DNA of 64,000 nt from Scalesia atractyloides. Its lineage: Eukaryota; Streptophyta; Magnoliopsida; Asterales; Asteraceae. The first letter of the stretch is position 1, and the number at the start of each line of letters is the position of its first letter. Under the pieces are notes generated by a model, which did no database searches, was not told the DNA's origin, and saw only the letters and a list, made by a program, of their open reading frames with translations. The stretch covers positions 95,938,411 to 96,002,410 of the forward strand of contig CAMTDV010000030.1 in the NCBI GenBank assembly GCA_947069175.1, given 5' to 3'. The position numbers and the translations under genes were made by a program. This document shows, one piece after another, positions 46,523 through 57,678 of this stretch.

Positions 46523-47286
46523 GTCAAGAGTATGAGTTGGATGTTTTTGGGTTCATGGGTCGCACTAGGAATGATCATTCATAAAATAATTATAGAAAAA
46601 TAAATCTACTACATCCATAGGATGTCTTGGGCTTTGCTCGCCATTAGGCCCTACATGCCGCCATACTTCACCTTTGTAATCATGTGGGCCCCCATGAATA
46701 CCGGTTCTTCATATGGTTCGCATGGGTTTGCCTGGTTGCGTACACTAAAACCCGAAGAAAATCGAGAAATATGTATACAACGTGTGATATTCGGAATGTG
46801 TCCAGGTGTAGACACGGTGACACCTCAAAGTGGGTTAGTTCGAACGACGTTTGGTGTGGCATGCTTTGGCCTAATAGGTCCTTCGTACTCTTATCGTTAG
46901 TCCCCAGGTAGGCAAACTGGTCCGTTATATTGGATTTATACGAATGCCAACCTAGATAGGACGTTCCGACTACCGGTACTTGTACCCTTCCAGTTACTAC
47001 ATGCCCGTCGCAGAACTTACTTTGATGAGATTTGAAAATTGCAACAAAATCTTTGAACAATGAGAGTATGAAAATGAATTGAATATATGAACATTGATAT
47101 ATGTATAATGAATATGTATATAAGTATGTATGTTTGACTGTAACTATAAACATATATGAAACAGATAAATATCACAAGTTTGTATGTAACCACCTAATCA
47201 ATTAAAGTTTAGGCAGACTATAGTATAGGCTCTAAGGGTCTAATAACCTATCCTATATCCCTATAGTCATGGCTCTGATACCAATC
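46523..47286 (-). other. 5' leader and primer-binding site of the gag-only element
   Basis: TGGTATCAGAGCC (47272-47284 on the minus strand), the initiator-Met tRNA primer site, lies two bases from the LTR. The leader holds three words shared in order with the leader of the outer gypsy element: GCTTTGGCCTAATAG (46863), TACCCTTCCAGTTA (46983) and a GATGAGATTTGAAAAT-like word (47023). These may mark a packaging or dimerisation region, which is an inference. Confidence 0.8.
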
Positions 47287-49909
47287 TGTCACACCCCGAC
47301 CCGCAGCGGAAAAGGTGACCGGGGCATGATTGGGTTATCTTCAAAGCTCATGACATTTATTATACGTTTCATATTCATTAAATACAATTTAATAGGAAAT
47401 TTACAACTATAATTACATCATGACCTAACATCAATCTAAGCTTCTTTGTTTTCTTCTAAGGCATTTCCTATGTTTTCCTTGCTTCAACCTGTTCACCTGT
47501 ATCATGTGTAAAAAGGTTTTTGGATCAACAAAAAGTTGGCGAGTGAATCCAATGGAAAACATTTGAACAAGTTTATTTAATTGATTATGAAATGAGTGCA
47601 CAACCACACATGAGTAAAAATAGATGTAAACTTACTCAACAATCATTAGATATTAAATAAAGCACACATGAACAATAATGGAACGTTTAAAGGCACGCGT
47701 TGCTCAACTCGTCCCTCACGAGGAACTGATGGGCCTAATGAATGAATTGCATAAACATGATAATATGAAAGACATAACTACAACCAATATAAACTCAATG
47801 ATACACACATGAACAATAATGAATTGGTTTTGAGGCACGCGTTGCTCACTCGTCTCCCACGAGGAGCTGATGGGCTTAATGAATGAATTTCATACAAGTT
47901 GACAAAATGAAATACATAATCACAACAATATAAACAATCTAAGTTTAGATCACGATATGGTATGGCACAAGTTTAAATAAACGAGTTAATTATTTTTTGA
48001 CACATGACACACCCCAAAACGTGTAATTAAAAAGGGGGAGTTGTAAGATTCACTCACAGTGGGTGCGTTCGGTTGATGATGTTGAATGCACGCGAAGTGG
48101 TTTTAACCACGAGTGAAATTAACCTAGATAAATAGCATTATGGTTCGGTAAGTAAACGGATTTTATTAATCCATTTTAGTAGGATTTTTGAGTGTATTTT
48201 TGTGAGTTCAAGGCTATTTTCTAACCTTAAAAATGTTATTTTTAAGTATTTTTAATTGATTTTTAATTAAAATAAATAAATAAAAATAATAAAAAAATTT
48301 GACTTTTTTGACCGTTGACTGTTGACTTTGACCGGTTCGAATGCGAGTATATGTGCGCTGAGTGAGGCTCGAACCCGAGACCTCACGTTCGCGTGCACGC
48401 AGCTCTACCAACTGAGCTACGTGTCTAACCCGAAATATTTCTGTTTTTAATTATATTTATACATTAATTAGATAAATCAGAAAAATCCTTTATTTCTTAA
48501 AAACGATTTTAATCCGTGACTCGGTGCGCACCACAGGTCTCGAACCCGGGACCTGTGGCTTATGCTAACACACAGTCCACCGCTGGACTGTGTGTCCAAC
48601 TTGTTAACTAAACTGATTTTTATTATTCTTAAAAACAAACTAAGCATTTTCATTTATGCCGTATTTAAAAAGTTTGAATAATTGTCCGGGTCTATGTAGT
48701 AGACCGGACTCGAACTCGTGTCCTGTGATTAAACATACACACAGTCCACCACTGGACTGTGTGTCTAACTTGGTTATTATTCCGATTATTAATAAACTTA
48801 ACATATACCACGGTGACCCGGTTCGGTTAACAAAACAACAAAAAAAATACATTTTTATTAAGGCAGCATGCGTGGGACAAGTTTCGAACTCGAGACGTTT
48901 ACGTGTTTATTGTGCACACAGTCCACCGCTGGACTGTGTGTCTAACCCGAGTTATAACTTGATTTTAGTTATACTTATATGTTACCGAACTTCGTCTTCT
49001 TCGTCCATTTTTAACCAGAATCGGAAATCCGACTGGTTCAATGTTTTAACGGTTTCTTTAGCGTTCTTTAGTTAATTACAAGTGAGATATAAATAAAAAG
49101 AAAGAAAAATAGGCGTAAAGTATACCGACTGGACTCCTCTGTTTTTCCGGCAGAACTCCGGCGACCGCAACAGGTTCCGGCGTCGTGTGTCTTGCAACAG
49201 CGAGTCTCCAGAAAGCTTGAAAAGGATGTGGGTGACTTCGGTATAAGCTCAGGGAGTTTAGTAAGGCTCAGAAATGGAGGGTTCGGTTTTCCGGCGATGA
49301 GCAGAAAATTTCCGGCGAGTGAGTTTTCGCCGAGAAAGGGTGCGGTTTTGAGCGAAAAAGTTTGCAGAGGTTCGAGGGGGTATTTATAAGGCAAGTCGTC
49401 AATGAATTTGGTCCGATTTCCGACTTGATTCGTCGGTTAGAAAATCTTTGGCGGTTATAACTTGTGTCGCGAGTTCAGGCGTCGGTTATAACAGATGATG
49501 AGTTAAAGTTTACGTTATAACTGAAGGAATCGTTAAATTATTGGCGAGATCGCCGGGATTTCCGACGACTGCATTTGGGCGCCGGTTTTGAATTCGGAAA
49601 GTCATGTTATGAATTAAATGATTCTAACATTTAACAAGAAACATCAGTGGCGCAGTGGTTTAAGTGTTGAATGTTAAGTCTGTGTTGACCCGGTTACTGA
49701 CCCGGGTTCGAAACCCGGCAGAAACAATTTATTTTTATTTTCTTATTTTTAACAGTTTTTCAAAAACTAATTATATATTCCCATATAATAATTAATTATG
49801 TATCGTTTAAAATTATTTTGGGCATTAAATTCGCAACGAAATTTTTAACTGATTGTTCGGTTAATAAACGGAGCGGGTTTGGTAAAATCCGTTTTTGACG
49901 GATGTTACA
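47287..49909 (-). repeat. 5' LTR of the gag-only element
   Basis: Nearly identical to 40497-43130, offset about 6780-6790 bp, including the five tRNA-like modules (48353-48955 in sense, 49642-49724 in antisense). In this copy the fourth module's hairpin (CACACAGTCC/GGACTGTGTG) is perfect. As the 5' LTR it would hold the promoter. A clear TATA box could not be assigned. Confidence 0.95.
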
Positions 49910-50265
49910 CACCAGTCAAGAGCACGGGACTGGAAGACTCCGGTAGCGTTCACTGTGCGGAGGTCATCGGGGCATCCGCTTTGCCTAAAAGTGACCTCAA
50001 TAGCATCGAACCAGTGAAACATGGAAGTCGATCCATCATTGCCCGTGAAGGCGAGAGGTGCACAAGCCTTGAAATTTTTGAAGCTGAACCGCGGCTTGGG
50101 ATTCTCAGTTTTTGAGTCGACCGAGGAGTTACTGCTCACAGCATGGATTTCTGAGACGATTTGCGGGATGACCTTAGCCATTTCCTTGGCTACCATGGTG
50201 GCAATACGCTTGTCGGCGTTGCTGCGCTGGAGATTCCTTCGGGTGTGCGATCCCATTGAAGACAT
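49910..50265 (-). pseudogene. Outer gypsy gag, 5' part
   Basis: Begins MSSMGSHTRRNLQRS at 50265, followed by FKACAPLAFTGNDGSTSMFHWF and GCPDDLRTVNATG, the N-terminal part of a gypsy Gag. It is cut at the CACCA target duplication by the inner element. The same reading frame continues at 40496, so the break is caused only by the insertion. Confidence 0.9.
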
Positions 50266-51345
50266 CTACACGAAGGATTTAGATTAGATGAGATTCGATT
50301 ATAATAGAGTTATGTTTAAATATTTATTATTATTACTATACATACAAGGCACAAAATCACATAAACACATAGGCACGTAATCACGTAAGCACATAAGCAC
50401 GTAAGCACATAAGCACATATTTGCACGTATTCACCTTCTAATAATAACAATGCATAGCGCGATACGAGATATAAGCGATATATAATAGCGAGATAAGCGA
50501 GATAATACCGCGTATGAGGCACACGTCCTCATAGGCGTAAGCGAGTTAAGCGATTAGTTTGGTTGGTGTATTAATTAGCGTTTCAGATTTCGAGAGCTGT
50601 GCGAGTTGTGCATACATTCGATGGAGCGTAAATGCGATAAATCGAGAAATCGATGATATGACAAATCATCAAAGCGAGAAATCGAATAAAGCGAAAATTC
50701 TCAAAATTTTAAACGCGTAAATAGCAATAAACTCGATAATGCGTAAATCGATGATATAGGCTTAAATCAATTGGGGGTGTCTGGGGTTTTAAGACGTTTG
50801 ACACGCCAAAGTGATTCGACTACCCTTTGCATTTGGACCCACGCTTTGGCCTAATAGATAAACGCTCTCACCGCGAGCGGCTAACGGCGTTTACCCTTCC
50901 AGTTAATACGTGTTCCAAATCATCGGTATAACCGAGACCTTGGTGAGATTGAAAATCGAGAGGCGGAATCAGTTATTAAGATGCGGGTTTCACCCCTAAC
51001 TTAACAACATCATTCCTAGTTAGAAATGGAGATTTTCGTCGAGATTTGGATGTCACTCCTAACTCAACGAATATATCTCGTGCGAGAGAATGCGCGGAGT
51101 GAATGATCTCGTCGAGAGTTCTCGGTTTTCACACCTATTCTCGACTTGATCACTCGTTTGGTGTGATGCGAGCGTTTCCAAGCGTGTATTATTGTATTAG
51201 CCTTAGGAAGGCACATTTAAGCATTCATGGCAAGTAGTTTAACATTTAAGGCAAAGATAGGTCAATCGGGTACTTAAACATGTTACTAGGTCGAACATGG
51301 CAGCTCTACCTATTATCCTATGGTTATGGCGCTCTCATACCAATC
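50266..51345 (-). other. 5' leader and primer-binding site of the outer gypsy element
   Basis: Next to the LTR the minus strand reads TGGTATGAGAGC, the initiator-Met primer site with one change. The leader contains short repeats of CACRTAAGCACATAAGC (50340-50430) and GCGATA-rich words. It also has the three words shared with the inner element's leader (50843, 50892 and about 50942). Confidence 0.8.
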
Positions 51346-53757
51346 TGTCATACCCCAACCGATGGCGGAAACATCGGGGTTAGTGGCACTAGGCGACCAG
51401 ATTGATTTCACGAGATGTTCCATAACAATCAATTAACATATCACAACCTGCTTAATATCCCATACTATTGAACGTAACATTTAAACAATTATTACAAAAC
51501 GGAGATTTCTCATAAAATTCAACCGGGTTCGATTTCCCCTAGATTTCATACATAAGTTCCAAATCTGAAATACATCAACAAACTAACTAAACAAAACTAA
51601 ACTACGCTAAGCATGCAACATCCAAGCATCCATAGCTAAAATCCTCAACCTGTTACATACGTTAAAATACAAGTTAATACAATTAAGTAAAGGTGAGCAT
51701 ACGAGTTTGAATAATACTAGCATAGTCGAGAAAGCGATTGCGAAACAATCTAATTACATATCATGATACACCAAAACACTTAACATAACATAGGCTCATT
51801 TCTCATGCTAACTACCGTGAGAAGGCTTGCGCGTCCATCCTAACTAGACCCCGTCGGGTGTAAGCCACACTATAGTACCATACTAGCTAAGGAAGCAAGT
51901 TAACGAAAATAAGTCCTAGTCACATGTTTCTAGTATCGCGTATTGAGCATACACAATCAGATTATTCGCGTGTGATAAACAGTTTGATTTGTGATGTGAT
52001 TTTTAATATAGGAACGTATGTAACACCCAAAAAGTGTGTTAAAGCGAAAATGGGTCAGGTATACTCACTATGGGTGCGTTTAGGTAAGAGTTCGGGATCT
52101 GAGTAGAGTCGAGAAGAGCGCTGGATCAGCCTGCATACGCGAGCGGAAGTGCATCAGTCTCCGAAAAGCTGAAACGGTTAAGTCTTGGTTGGGCAGTAGC
52201 TAAGTTCGAGCGAACTTGAGTGGAGTTGGTGAGTTGTGAGTCAAGTTCGGTCGAACTTGATGAGTTTCCTTACGAAACTTGTCAAGTTCGGGCGAACTTG
52301 TAAGAAACCTTACTGGGATGACAAGTTCGGGCGAACTTATATAGTTTCTTAGGAAACAAGACAAGTTCGAGCGAACTTGTGAGATATTTGGTGAAAAAGT
52401 GCCCAAGTTCGGTCGAACTTGACCCATTTGGGTGCAAGTTCGGTCGAACTTGACCTGTGGAGCTGGTGATTCTGGAGCGAACTTGATGTTTTCGGGTCTA
52501 AAATCTTGCGTTTTCGCGTTGTTTGCTGAGGAAAATCGAGTGTTCATCCCTCCAACCCTGTGCTACTGAGCAAACTTAGATCAGAGAGGTCTTTTAGAGC
52601 TGTTTTAGCCGTTTTACAAAAGTGTGGGCTAATCCGGGCGAACTAGGGTTCGTTCGGATTAGTCCGGCTTGTGTAAACCAACATAAACGTCCTTGTGCTT
52701 CTAGATCTGGGATCTAGAATGATAGATGCTTCGTTTCATACCAGAAAATGAACAAAACATCATCAAAAGTCCGTATCTTGTGTAGAAATCAATGGTTTTC
52801 AAAGGTTTTTCTCAGATCTATCACTTACAAGCCGAGATATTGCAGATCTCGTGTTTGGGAAGTCTCTACTAACATCAGACGAACTCGTATTGTGTAGATT
52901 TAAGCTTAAAGCATAAGTTTTAGAAGAAAAAGATGAAGATTTTCGTAAAAGAATGAGTTTTGATGAAAACGAAGGCTACGCCTTGTGCCAAAATCGTTGT
53001 AAACCTTTGTAGATCGTTGATAATCGGCGTTGCAATAAAATCGGGTTGATTCTCTTAGAACACGAAGGTTTCGGGTTTTGAGAGCTCTGGGCGAACTTAC
53101 AGCAAGTTCAAATGAGAGCATAGAGCTTGGTATTTATAGGAGAAGGCAAAATGAGAGCTGATGGAGACCAAGTTCGGTCGAACTTGCATGAGATTCATGC
53201 AAGTTCGGGCGAACTTGCTAGATTTTCAAGAGGAACCAGTCAAGTTCGGCCGAACTTGCTGATTCTGTGAGGAATCAGGCAAGTTCGAGCGAACTTGAAA
53301 GTAAGGGAGGAAATCCTTGTTTGGCCAGCCAAGTTCGGCCGAACTTGGGGTCACCCAAGTTCGAGCGAACTTGTCCAAATGTTGGGTTTCTCCGTTTGTT
53401 TCGCGTTAAGTGTTCGTTTGGCTATTCGGTTCGTACTAGTTAGTTATATTAAGCGTTATAATTGGTATAATAGTGTGATTTAGCGATTCGAGAGTGCGAG
53501 AGCGATGCGATAGCGAGCGTAATCATAACCACAAACACACATAACACATAAATAACATAAAACCATATAATTACTGCGATTTGCGATGCGATGGGATTAT
53601 CGATGCGATTTTAATAAGCGATTAGATGCGATAATAACGTACAACACCATAAGTAATCAACATAAACTTTATTATAAATCAAATATCGGAATTACAAAAG
53701 ATAGGTAAACAGGAAAACAAAATGGAAAGATAACAATCGAATTTTCGAGTTGTTACA
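51346..53757 (-). repeat. 5' LTR of the outer gypsy element
   Basis: A complete 2412-bp LTR (on the plus strand TGTCATACCCC to GAGTTGTTACA). It holds two arrays of an 18-bp palindrome CAAGTTCGNNCGAACTTG: seven copies at 52202-52452 and six at 53169-53373. The CTTTTAGAAG... to AAAGGTTTTTCTCAGATC block is conserved with the 3' LTR. Open frames inside are not genes. Confidence 0.93.
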
Positions 53758-54028
53758 CACACCACCTCGCATATGGCGTGGTGGGCGGCGTTGTGGGTGT
53801 GGCTTGAGGATCTCCACCGGTGTGGAGGACCCTTTTGTTGGTGATGTGGTGCGAGTTGATTGGTGGTTTGTGGTAGAAGGTTTGTGATTCGTAAGGTTTT
53901 TTTAAACAAATGTGGGGCCCTTTCCAAGCCCAATACCAACCCGTGCTTTTTTTACCACCCCCTTGTTGATGTGGCCGCCACATAATGTTTATTGCCCCGC
54001 CCCCTCTTCATGCTCTCCCACACCGTAT

Positions 54029-54164
54029 AGTCTAACCCCTACACGCTCATTTTTATCATTTTTAATTATAAAGTTTTGGCTCTATTGTCTTTTTTTTCAA
54101 AATAATAATAGAAAGCCAACTATTTTGTAAGTAGGGTAAAAGATTTAAAGTCCATTACATGTTT
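54029..54164 (-). mobile_element. Helitron copy 1 (right, 5' part)
   Basis: AACCCCTAC...GCTCATTTTTATC to GTCCATTACATGTTT matches the corresponding part of copy 2 (57856-58093). Its outer edge touches the CTAG terminus of copy 2 at 54165, so the two copies lie head to tail. No TC start is visible. Confidence 0.6.
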
Positions 54165-54381
54165 ACTAGTTTTAGCACACGTGTGACACACGGGTTTAAT
54201 AATGTTGTATATGACGAATAACTAAAAAACATATGAAATTATTTTAAAATTGCAAATTGTAATACAAAGTAAACCAATCATTTAGCATAATACATCAGTG
54301 ATTCATATATTACATAAAAATTATTTGTACACAATATTAGTCGTTTTATTGGTAACATTATCATCCTTATATGTTATTAGC

Positions 54382-54760
54382 AATTTCAAACCAACTTTGC
54401 TTTTTAACCCTTGACATAGATACGTACAATTGTCCATGTGTGAAGATTGAGTATTTCAAAGACAACCCAACTCTAGATAAAGACTGACCTTGGCTCTTGT
54501 TTGTTGTCATTGCGAAATATACCGATATTGGAAATTACCGACGTTGAAACTTGAATGGAATCTTATTGTCGGAAGGTGTCAAATTGTTGCGTGGAATACA
54601 TGTACGGAACCCGATATCTTCACCTGATATAATTTCAGCTCCAATTACTCGTTTACCAAGAGAAGTAATTTGTAGTCTAGTATCACTACAAAGACCATTT
54701 TATTAATCGATGTTACGAAGTTACATTATAGGTACACCAACCTTTAATACCAAACTAGAA
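54382..54760 (-). pseudogene. Helitron helicase C-terminal remnant, copy 2
   Basis: 54510-54382 reads MTTNKSQGQSLSRVGLSL and then FTHGQLYVSMSRVKK, the last two conserved motifs of Pif1-type Helitron helicases. 54520-54760 corresponds to the GTRL..LGKRVI and IPR.NLTPSD blocks but is frame-broken. Its position just before the 3' hairpin is as expected for RepHel. Confidence 0.85.
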
Positions 54761-55412
54761 TCACCTCATGTTTGTAAGTCATTAAAAAACTTAGCAAAAC
54801 TCAAATGTACAAGTCATTAAAAATGATGTTCAAAAAGCTATTTTTTCTTTCTTTTTTACACTTACGTTTTTACTTTTTATGAGCGTGTTTTTTTTCTTCT
54901 TATTTGTCGGCAGTAGACCGAACGTTGTGACGGGTTTGTCATAAGTAACGCCTAGGTTCATGTAAATGTTTTTAAAAAAAAAAATTCAAGAACGTTGATT
55001 TTTTAACGGTTTCGCATGTCGCAACAAGCTATTGTATAACAATAATTGTACGCGTCGGCACCCCTTAGTGTTTTAAAGTTCCTTTCTTACAATATGTTAA
55101 GCATATGCTACAATTCTTTAGTTGTAATAATTACAAATTTAAAACATCGCTGCAATTTGCAAGTAACATTACTACTTATCTTTAAATGTTAGGTGTTTTA
55201 CTTTTCATATGTGCACTCAACATTTAATTTTGATTATTAAGGTACATAACATTAATGATAGAATTATTCGATTTAAACATGAAAAACTATAATAAACTTG
55301 AAAAAAAATATCCATTGTCTAGCGACTAGCGAGTGAGACTATTATTGTGACCAAATTTTAAACTATTTTGATAAAGAGAAGTGTTGTTCAATTATATATG
55401 GATAACTTCTAA

Positions 55413-57222
55413 GGGGGTAGAGGTGGTCATCACCGATCACTCATCAGTTACTCACAACTTCCAATCAAGTTCCGCCATGTTATCAACCATTATTTCATCA
55501 CCCATAACTTTTTTAGTGGAAATGGTCATCACTTGTTTAAATTCCATCGCTTGCAACTTTTTTATTTTTATTTTTTGATTAACAATAAAACACTAAAATT
55601 ATAAATTATAAAATTCATTTAAAATTTCATTAAAATTAATGCATACTAGTTCAATATTTAAGACTACAATTAAAAAAATACATAGAGAAACTCTACTCCT
55701 CGTCCGAATCAGGAAATTCCAAACCTAAAGAACCAACTAGTTCGATTAAATCGAATCTCAACCGAAAGTGAGTTTGTTCATTACGCAACTATTGTTGGAT
55801 ATTTCCGGGAACGTGAACTTGTGTAGGAGGATCCGACACCCAATCTGGAGGTATTGCACGTCCGTCATGTTTGATTAACATATTGTGCAATATGATATAT
55901 ACATATATTAAGCTATGTATTGAGTTCTTATTCATCGCACTAACCGGTCGGCTTAGAATGCCCCATCTACCCTTTAAAACTCCAAAAGCCCTCTCAACAT
56001 CTTTTCTTGCCGATTCTTTTAACTTTTTGAACGCCTTTTCTTTAGGCTCGACAGGAAACGAAAGAGCTTTCACAAAAACAGACCATGTTGGATAGATACC
56101 ATCCACAAGAAAAAGCCACGTCTGTAATTTCGTCCATTAACATAGAATGGACAGGAGGGTGCGGTACCATCCGTTACGGTTTGGAACAACGGTGAGGTGC
56201 AAAACATTGATGTCGTTGTTTGAACCCGGAACACCAAAATATGAATGCCAAAACCATAAATCATTCGACGCCACTGCTTCAAGTATGATGGTTGGCCTTT
56301 TGATGTCACCCCTAACATACGCCCCTCGCAACTCTCTTGGACAATTTCTCCACTCGATATGTGTACAATCGATGCTACCGAGCATCACAGGAAAATGCCA
56401 TCTAGCCTCATGTGCGCCGTAAATACATGAGATGTCGTGTCTCGTCGGTTTACGTAAAAACTCTTTACCATACAATTTAATAACCGCGTTACAAAAAAAT
56501 TGCAGACATTCACCAAAAGTTCTGTCCGACATAGCTAGGTATTCATCAAATTGATCGGGAGGGTTACCTGTCGCTAGTTGACGAATGGCCGGCGTGCATT
56601 TTTGTATTGGCGTAAAACTTGGTTTGCCCCTCGCGTCGTAACTTTCTTGAAACCATTCTTCGGTTGCTTCGATGTCTCCAACAATCTTTAAAAATAATTC
56701 TTTTGGTAAACGAAACCGATCTATAAACATTTGGGCATTGTAGACCGGATTCTCCACAAAATAATTGTTCATTAAGACTTCGTTGGCGTGTATACGATCA
56801 CGATCCACTATTTTCTTCTTTGGGCGGTTCGAACTTCCTTCAAGATCGTTGTACAACGAGACGAAAAATTTAAGGGTCTCATTGTCGGAAGACGATTGGC
56901 TATTGCTATCGCTGTCCATTGGAAACGTCGAAACCGTAGGAAAATCCATTTGTGAAATTGTGTAAAAATTGTAAAATATGTGATATTTGTTTGTGTTTAG
57001 ATGTGGGTGAAATGGTTATAAAATGGAATGTATATATAGATTTTTTATATTTAAAATAAAGGTTCAAACGGTCAAATGCTCCCAACAATCGTTTTTTTGA
57101 ACTGACAACGCGTGATATATACCACGCGTGATAAGTTTCACGCGTTAGACTTGAGGGTGGCGGCGGTGTGCAAATGCACATAACGCGTGCTCGGGGTTCA
57201 TCACGTACCACCCCGGGTCCCC
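55413..57222 (-). mobile_element. PIF/Harbinger element with near-complete transposase
   Basis: The ends GGGGGTAGAGGTGGT and (other strand) GGGGACCCGGGGTGGT are flanked by TAA (55410-55412 and 57223-57225). It interrupts Helitron copy 2, and copy 1 shows continuous sequence at the equivalent place (about 36935-36965). The element encodes a transposase on the minus strand. A separate Myb-like partner gene was not found. Confidence 0.88.
55789..56949 (-). pseudogene. Harbinger DDE transposase, two frameshifts
   Basis: The protein starts at 56949 (MDFPTVSTFPMDSD). It has a helix-rich N-terminal part (FIDRFRLPKELFLKIVGDIE), the first catalytic aspartate in LGSIDCTH, and the second in PGSNNDINVL. 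After frame changes at about 56200-56215 and 56100 come DGIYPTWSVFVKAL, then the glutamate block ARKDVERAFGVLKGRW and IILHNMLIKHDGRA. All three acidic residues of DDE survive and about 385 codons are present, but two frame changes make this copy inactive. Family role: cut-and-paste transposition at TWA targets, normally with a Myb-like helper. It is much more complete than the relative at 1635-2095. Confidence 0.9.
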
Positions 57223-57410
57223 TAATGTTTTTGGTAGGGAGAGTTGAAATGTTACAATTGCTAAAAGTCAAATACATACATATATTTATTCGTATCAACG
57301 ATATCAATTTTAATTTAGACACAACCAACATGTTTAAAATAATGTAACATTGACATGTTATGTGTAACCCGTTTATCTAAATCGGTCAAACGGAGTGGGG
57401 TTGACGTTTC

Positions 57411-57678
57411 AATTTTTGTCCCTGTGGTCTGCTGATTTTAACACTATTAGTCCAATAGTTTAAAAGTTGCATTTATCATCCAATAGTTTGCATATTCTAA
57501 CACTTCTAGTCCACAACTATATTGGATGATAACACTTCTAGTTCACCACTCTATTGGATGGTTGTTACAGTAGTGGACTAGAAGTATTAAAATATGCAAA
57601 CTATTGGATGATAAATACAATTTTTAAATTATTGGACTAATAGTGTTAAAATCAGCAAATCACATAGGGACGAAAATT
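57411..57678. mobile_element. Foldback MITE (GTCCCTGTGG family)
   Basis: A near-perfect inverted repeat of about 105 bp per arm starts AATTTTTGTCCCTGTGG at the left and AATTTTCGTCCCTATG at the right (other strand). Both arms contain GATTTTAACACTATTAGTCC and CATCCAATAGTTTGCATA. It interrupts Helitron copy 2 relative to copy 1 (37130-37150). A clean target duplication could not be read. Confidence 0.8.

Larger units (their letters stand above)
40497..49909 (-). mobile_element. Gag-only LTR retrotransposon (TR-GAG type), nested
   Basis: Two LTRs of about 2.63 kb (40497-43130 and 47287-49909) in the same orientation differ at only about 30 positions by a rough hand count. The perfect 5-bp duplication CACCA flanks it (40492-40496 and 49910-49914). 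On the minus strand the LTR begins TGTAACATCC and ends GGGTGTGACA. Just inside the 5' LTR is TGGTATCAGAGCC (47272-47284), complementary to the 3' end of initiator-Met tRNA. Just before the 3' LTR is a purine tract (AAAAAGCAGGGG, 43135-43150). The internal 4.16 kb hold gag and repeats but no protease, reverse transcriptase, RNase H or integrase. It therefore depends on proteins made by another element. Confidence 0.93.
37348..53757 (-). mobile_element. Ty3/gypsy LTR retrotransposon, deleted and split by a second element
   Basis: Bounded by TGTCACACCCC at the left and TGTTACA at the right, with 5-bp target duplications CACAC (37343-37347 and 53758-53762). It is coded on the minus strand: 5' LTR 51346-53757, primer site next to it, leader, gag (50265 downward), gag zinc knuckles, protease start, then an abrupt junction into a shortened 3' LTR (37348-39025). 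Reverse transcriptase, RNase H and integrase are missing. A younger LTR element (40497-49909) interrupts gag. It cannot transpose on its own. Confidence 0.93.
37302..54028. mobile_element. GC-rich TIR-type element split by a gypsy insertion
   Basis: Compared with Helitron copy 2 (57840-57860), copy 1 has extra GC-rich sequence on both sides of the gypsy element: about 46 bp (37302-37347) and 266 bp (53763-54028). The outer ends GTGGGCGTGAAAATGTGGCG and, on the other strand, GTGGGAGAGCATGAAG-like with a later GTGGCG word suggest an inverted-repeat element. The target duplication is not clear. The gypsy element (37348-53757) sits inside it. Confidence 0.4.

Noticed and set aside
46622..47153. 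Open frames of 75-157 codons in the leader of the gag-only element
   Set aside because: They overlap on both strands between the primer site and gag, where retrotransposon leaders are noncoding. No domain.
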